From Bacillota bacterium (GTDB taxonomy: Bacteria > Bacillota > Clostridia > Christensenellales > UMGS416), in the NCBI GenBank assembly GCA_023410875.1, contig JAEYPH010000073.1, positions 1 through 33,512 on the forward strand: a DNA stretch of 33,512 nucleotides, read 5' to 3'. The position numbers and the translations under genes were made by a program. Shown in pieces: positions 30,238 through 33,512 of this stretch. The notes below the pieces were generated by a model. That model made no database searches. It was not told the origin of the DNA and saw only the letters and a program-made list of their open reading frames with translations. Position 1 is the first letter of the stretch; each line of letters begins with the position of its first letter.

Positions 30238-31143
30238 TCAGGCCAGCTCCAGCATGCGCTGCAGGCAGCCCCGGGCGCGGCCGGCCACGGTCTCGTCCAG
30301 CTCGATTTGATTCGTGTTGGTCTGCAGCGCAGCCAGCACGTCCTGCAGTCCCGTCTTCTTCATGTTGACACAGAACAGCCGAGGGCTCAGCAGATAAAAC
30401 TTCTTGTCCGGGTTTTGCCCCTGCAGGCGGTGCAGAATGCCCTGCTCGGTGCCTATGATGAATTCCTTGGCGTCGGATTGTGTCGCGTACTGCAAAATCT
30501 GTGCGGTGCTGCCGGCGAAATCCGCGGCGTCCACAACCGCCGGCGGGCACTCCGGGTGCACCAGCACCTGCGCGCCAGGGCGGGCAGCCCGGGCGGCGGC
30601 CACATCCTCGGCGGTCACGCGATCGTGGGTCGGGCAGAAGCCCGCGAAGGGTATGATCTCCTTCTCGGGCACGAAGCGCGACACATAGTGCCCCAGGTTG
30701 CGGTCCGGCACAAACACGATGCGACGCTGGGGCAGGCTCTTGACGATCTTCACGGCGTTGCTGCTCGTGCAGCACACGTCGCACTCGGCCTTCACGGCGG
30801 CGGAGGAATTCACATAGCACACGACGGCGGCGTCGGGATACTTCTCCCGCAGCTCCAGCACGTCCTCGGACGTCACCATGTCGGCCATGGGGCAGCCGGC
30901 GGCCAGCACCGGCAGCAGCACCGTGCGGGCGGGGTTTAGTATCTTGGCGCTCTCGGCCATGAAGAACACGCCGCAGAACACGATGACGTCGGCTTGCACG
31001 GTGCTGGCGCGGCGGCTCAAATCAAAGGAATCGCCTACGATATCGGCAATGTCCTGCACCTCGGGCTGCTGGTAATAGTGGGCCAGTATCACGGCGTTGC
31101 GTTCTTTTTTGAGCGCCTGTATCTGTTGGTCAATGGTTGGCAT
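30238..31143 (-). CDS. nadA: Quinolinate synthase NadA
   Basis: A 301-residue [4Fe-4S] enzyme condensing iminoaspartate with dihydroxyacetone phosphate to quinolinate. The three cluster cysteines lie in VIFCGVFFMAES, VHPECPPAV and PRLFCVNMKKT. Triplicated-domain motifs include HYYQQPEVQDIADIVGDS, TSSNAVKIV and VPDRNLGHYV. The start MPTIDQQIQ at 31143 is preferred because GGTGG precedes it; an in-frame ATG seven codons upstream has no SD. It heads the nadA-nadB-nadC operon with a promoter about 70-98 bases upstream. Confidence 0.97.
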   Translation of the reverse strand: MPTIDQQIQALKKERNAVILAHYYQQPEVQDIADIVGDSFDLSRRASTVQADVIVFCGVFFMAESAKILNPARTVLLPVLAAGCPMADMVTSEDVLELREKYPDAAVVCYVNSSAAVKAECDVCCTSSNAVKIVKSLPQRRIVFVPDRNLGHYVSRFVPEKEIIPFAGFCPTHDRVTAEDVAAARAARPGAQVLVHPECPPAVVDAADFAGSTAQILQYATQSDAKEFIIGTEQGILHRLQGQNPDKKFYLLSPRLFCVNMKKTGLQDVLAALQTNTNQIELDETVAGRARGCLQRMLELA

Positions 31144-31212
31144 GGAACCACCGCTTCTTTCCATGGTTTCAGCCGCGCCGACGGCGGTTGCCGCCCGCGC
31201 GTTTTGAAGTCA

Positions 31213-31241
31213 ATTTTAGCACCGGGGGGATTTTTATGCAA
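31213..31241 (-). promoter_or_regulatory. Promoter of the nadABC operon
   Basis: Minus strand TTGCAT at 31241-31236, 17-base spacer, TAAAAT at 31218-31213. A GGCGG/CCGCC hairpin lies in the leader. No known NAD-regulator operator was recognised. Confidence 0.7.
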
Positions 31242-31289
31242 TGCGAAGAGGCCGGAGCCAACGGGAACCGCAGCGAAAACGGGCCGGGT

Positions 31290-32246
31290 TTATGAGCGAA
31301 CCCGATAGACGCTGGCCAGCGCCAGCAACTGTTGGCCCACATGGGCGCGCAGCTCCTCCGGTGTAAGGACCTCCGCCCACCAGGCCGCCTCCAGCGCCTC
31401 GCAGTGGGCCAGCTCAAAGCTGTGCATGTTGACCTCCGCCGTCACCCATTCGCCAAGCCGCTGCACCGTATAAACCTCCAGGCGCTGCAGCCGCGCCTCG
31501 TGCTCCCGCCGCAGCCGCAGCACCACGGGGTATTGCTCCGCCGCCTGCCGCTCGGCGCGGAAGGCCTGCACGCTGCGCTTCCAATGGGCCTCCAGATCGA
31601 ACCCCGGCGGCCGATCGAAGGTCTCTGGCAGCACCTGGGCGTCGGTCATGCGCTCGACCTTGTAGGTGCGCAGCTCGTCGCTGCCCTCGCTGGCGGCCAC
31701 CAGATACCACTGCATGGCCTTTACCGCCAGACCATAGGGCAGCAGCACGCGGTCAACGGCCTGATCGCCCGGGCGGGCATAGGCCACGCGCAGCTTGCGC
31801 CCCCGCAGCACCGCCTGGCGCACCTGGGGCAGATGCGGCGGCGGCTGACGGTCGCCCCACCACGGGGCATCGTCAAAATAAAAGCGCTCCCTGGCCGCAC
31901 GGATGTCTCGCGCATATTCGCCGGGGAGCAGGCTTTCCAGCTGGTCCAGCGCTTGGCGCAGGCCGGGCGCCGTCGTGCCGTCCTCCCGGCCGATGCCCGA
32001 GAGATACAGGTTGACCGCGTCCTCGCCCTTGAGGTAACTCAGTGATGCGTGATAGCCCGGCATGAAGCGGATGCCGCCATTGGGCCCGGTGGTCGCCGTG
32101 AGCGGCACCCCGGCTTGGCACAGCGCGTCCACATCGCGGTAGATCGTGCGCGGCGAGGTCTCCAACGCCGCGGCAAGCTCCGCAGCCTTGATCCGCCCGC
32201 GGGATTCCAGCAGCAGCAGGATGGCAATCAAACGATGCAGGCGCAT
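31290..32246 (-). CDS. YafY-type WYL-domain transcriptional regulator
   Basis: A 318-residue DNA-binding regulator. The N-terminal winged helix is RLHRLIAILLLLESRGRIKAAELAAALETSPRTIYRDVDAL in outline, with the recognition helix TSPRTIYRDVDAL at about 29-41. The WYL domain centres on YGLAVKAMQWYLVAASEG (WYL at about residue 184), with RTYKVERM after it. WYL domains sense small ligands or nucleic acids. SD GAGGGAGGG lies six bases before ATG. It is divergent from a Gfo/Idh/MocA gene, which it probably controls through the shared palindrome at 32289-32304. Confidence 0.92.
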   Translation of the reverse strand: MRLHRLIAILLLLESRGRIKAAELAAALETSPRTIYRDVDALCQAGVPLTATTGPNGGIRFMPGYHASLSYLKGEDAVNLYLSGIGREDGTTAPGLRQALDQLESLLPGEYARDIRAARERFYFDDAPWWGDRQPPPHLPQVRQAVLRGRKLRVAYARPGDQAVDRVLLPYGLAVKAMQWYLVAASEGSDELRTYKVERMTDAQVLPETFDRPPGFDLEAHWKRSVQAFRAERQAAEQYPVVLRLRREHEARLQRLEVYTVQRLGEWVTAEVNMHSFELAHCEALEAAWWAEVLTPEELRAHVGQQLLALASVYRVRS

Positions 32247-32276
32247 GCGGACCCTCCCTCAACATTCTTTTCCCCG

Positions 32277-32305
32277 ATCTTATATTTATGACAAACACAT
32301 GTCAG
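32277..32305 (-). promoter_or_regulatory. Promoter of the WYL regulator gene
   Basis: Minus strand CTGACA at 32305-32300, 17-base spacer, TAAGAT at 32282-32277. The -35 box sits inside the TGACA/TGTCA palindrome, which suggests autoregulation. Confidence 0.55.
32289..32304. promoter_or_regulatory. Palindromic operator candidate of the WYL regulator
   Basis: TGACA, six bases, TGTCA: a perfect palindrome in the divergent intergenic region. It covers the regulator's -35 box and the -35 position of the opposite promoter. Confidence 0.6.
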
Positions 32306-32313
32306 GAATAGCC

Positions 32314-32322
32314 TGTTATACT
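32314..32322 (+). promoter_or_regulatory. Extended -10 of the second Gfo/Idh/MocA gene
   Basis: TGT followed by TATACT (32317-32322), an extended -10. The matching -35 (AACACA) is poor and falls inside the palindrome, so activation by the regulator is possible. Confidence 0.5.
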
Positions 32323-32354
32323 CCTGCCATAAATACATGGAAGGAGCAAAGAAC

Positions 32355-33284
32355 ATGAACGTTTTGATACTGGGAACCGGCTTCGGCGCTTTCCACGCCG
32401 AGCTGTACAGGAACAACCCAGCCGTAAACGGAATCACGCTGTGGGGTCGGAACTCCGCCAAACTTCAGGAACTGAAGGAAACCCTGGGTGTGTCCGTGAC
32501 GACCGACTTGGACCAGGCCCTCGGCGATGACACCACCGATCTCGTGGACATCTGTCTGCCCAACCGCCTGCACGCGGAATACATCGGCCGGGCGCTGGGC
32601 CGCGGCAAGCATGTGTTCTGCGAGACCCCGTTGTGCGACACCGCCGCCGATGCAGACGCCATCCAGCGCATGCTGGACCGCAGCGACCGCCGGGTGTTCG
32701 TCAACCAGTTCATCAAGTTCTTCCCCGAATACCGTTATATGCAGCAGGCCGTGGAGACCGGCACATACGGAGAGCTGCTCAGTCTGCAGCTGTGGCGCAA
32801 AACGCCGGCCATCTGGGGGCCGCTAGGCGTTGATACGATCGCCTCCAACCTGATGATCCACGAGCTGGACTTCGTGAGCTGGCTGTGCGGCGAGACGCCG
32901 CGGCCCGAGGCTGTAGCCGTGCGCAAGAACACAGCGGAGTGCCATGTGCAGGCGAACGTGCGCTGCGGGCAGACGCTGGTTTCGGTATGCGCCGATTCCA
33001 TGATGCCGGCGGGTTATCCCTTCAGCACCGGCTTCAACGCGGTGTTCCATCGGGCCGCGGTGGAATTCCGCGGGCAGTTCCCCGACGGGGAGCCCATCAA
33101 GCACACCACGCTCTATACCGCCGACGGCTGCGAAGCGCTGGACCTGTCGCAGGTCCACCCCTATCAGGCGGCCATCGACCACGTGGTGAGCCGCTGCGCC
33201 GACACGCTGCCCTCGGAGCTAGACGCCCGCCACGCGCTGGCCAGCGCCCGCTTGGCCCTAGCCATCCGCGAGCAGATTGCCTGA
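32355..33284 (+). CDS. Gfo/Idh/MocA family oxidoreductase, ETP variant
   Basis: A 309-residue Rossmann-fold protein. The cofactor motif is ILGTGFGAFHAELY at residues 5-18. The usual EKP motif with its catalytic Lys reads CETPLCDT, so the lysine is Thr. NQFIKFFPEYRYMQ and MIHELDFVSWLCG (the HxxD pair) are retained. It may therefore be a weak or altered enzyme or a sensor-like homologue. The start ATG at 32355 follows AAGGAG by eight to nine bases; an in-frame ATG six codons upstream lacks an SD. It is divergent from the WYL regulator and probably its target. Confidence 0.88.
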   Translation: MNVLILGTGFGAFHAELYRNNPAVNGITLWGRNSAKLQELKETLGVSVTTDLDQALGDDTTDLVDICLPNRLHAEYIGRALGRGKHVFCETPLCDTAADADAIQRMLDRSDRRVFVNQFIKFFPEYRYMQQAVETGTYGELLSLQLWRKTPAIWGPLGVDTIASNLMIHELDFVSWLCGETPRPEAVAVRKNTAECHVQANVRCGQTLVSVCADSMMPAGYPFSTGFNAVFHRAAVEFRGQFPDGEPIKHTTLYTADGCEALDLSQVHPYQAAIDHVVSRCADTLPSELDARHALASARLALAIREQIA

Positions 33285-33339
33285 GAGGGGGCGGCCGTAT
33301 GCAATGTTACTCTATGCATACTATAGCCCTACCACCGGC

Positions 33340-33382
33340 ATCCCGAAACCCTCTCCCGCACCCTCCCCCAGAGGGGGAGGGA
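33340..33382. repeat. G/C-rich palindromic repeat next to the IS end
   Basis: Contains CTCTCCCGCACCCTCCCCC followed by AGAGGGGGAGGG. In reverse orientation it resembles the stretch at 130-161 (GGGGAGAGGG blocks ending GAGAGGGTT). Confidence 0.55.
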
Positions 33383-33385
33383 CTA

Positions 33386-33512
33386 TGGACCGTACCCCTT
33401 AAGCAGGACACCGTAAACGGCGGGTATGCTCTGTCATGCGCTGAATATCACGGTTTTTCGGGGTCCGGTAGTCAAGGGAGGAGTGAAGGCGACGGCAGCA
33501 GTAGTACACTTC
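33386..33512 (-). mobile_element. Right end of an IS3-family insertion sequence (truncated by window)
   Basis: The terminus starts TGGACCGTACCCC at 33386, just after the palindromic repeat, and ends in CA on the element strand, as IS3-family ends do. A transposase C-terminus is encoded at 33399-33512. The rest of the element lies beyond the window, so its length, left end and target duplication cannot be seen. Confidence 0.75.
33399..33512 (-). CDS. IS3-family transposase OrfB, C-terminal 37 residues (partial)
   Basis: The minus-strand frame entering at the window edge reads EVYYCCRRLHSSLDYRTP and then a basic tail ending RRLRCPA with TAA at 33401-33399. RRLHSSLxYRTP is the hallmark end of the DDE integrase core of IS3-family OrfB (usually YNxxRxHSSLGYxTP). 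YYCC in place of the more usual aromatic-Asn stretch is atypical and could be natural divergence. The DDE residues lie outside the window. The stop lies 13 bases from the IS terminus, as expected for this family. Confidence 0.82.
   Translation of the reverse strand, partial: EVYYCCRRLHSSLDYRTPKNRDIQRMTEHTRRLRCPA

Overview
The window looks like chromosomal DNA of a GC-rich, low-density-repeat Clostridia relative (Bacillota), plausibly a gut Christensenellales/Oscillospirales-type anaerobe. Support comes from strong GGAGG ribosome binding sites, an FMN riboswitch driving an ECF-type riboflavin transporter, CheC/CheD chemotaxis proteins, a ComFB-family protein, the three-gene NAD quinolinate pathway, many Fe-S or cysteine-rich proteins, and intergenic palindromic repeats of the kind common in gut Clostridia. 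The lineage is inferred from gene content, not from a marker gene.

Layout, left to right: (1) 1-4345: repeat-rich left edge, an MFS exporter, and a tight minus-strand run ribU-tsaE-tsaB-rimI headed by a promoter, FMN riboswitch and terminator. (2) 4383-7265: a four-gene minus-strand operon (ThuA-like protein, short-chain dehydrogenase, 4Fe-4S protein, ferritin/VIT1 fusion) from a strong promoter, followed by a 500-base repeat cluster. (3) 7766-13775: a Gfo/Idh/MocA oxidoreductase, a polytopic membrane protein, a histidine phosphatase convergent with a rhodanese lipoprotein, and galactokinase plus amidohydrolase. (4) 13970-19067: secreted proteins (DUF1002, a helical exported protein, a large peptidoglycan-binding protein) and an SGNH hydrolase, separated by hairpin-rich intergenic DNA. 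(5) 19313-25694: ComFB divergent from cheC-cheD, a VOC protein, an ABC exporter and a membrane diguanylate cyclase. (6) 25748-33284: a desulforedoxin-like protein, an Fpg/Nei-like DNA glycosylase homologue, an AT-rich P-loop gene behind nadA-nadB-nadC, and a WYL regulator divergent from a second Gfo/Idh/MocA oxidoreductase. (7) 33386-33512: the right end of an IS3-family element running out of the window.

Functional threads: the nad genes form a complete aspartate-to-nicotinate-mononucleotide branch. TsaE, TsaB and RimI belong to tRNA t6A formation and ribosomal protein acetylation, and appear to share a transcript with the flavin-controlled ribU. ComFB, CheC/CheD and the diguanylate cyclase suggest a small motility/second-messenger neighbourhood. 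Galactokinase, two Gfo/Idh/MocA enzymes, a ThuA-like protein and an SGNH esterase point to sugar metabolism.

The most unusual signals are non-coding: a 70-base element present at two distant intergenic sites at about 85% identity, and clusters of back-to-back perfect hairpins beside both copies. No tRNA, rRNA or CRISPR array was seen.
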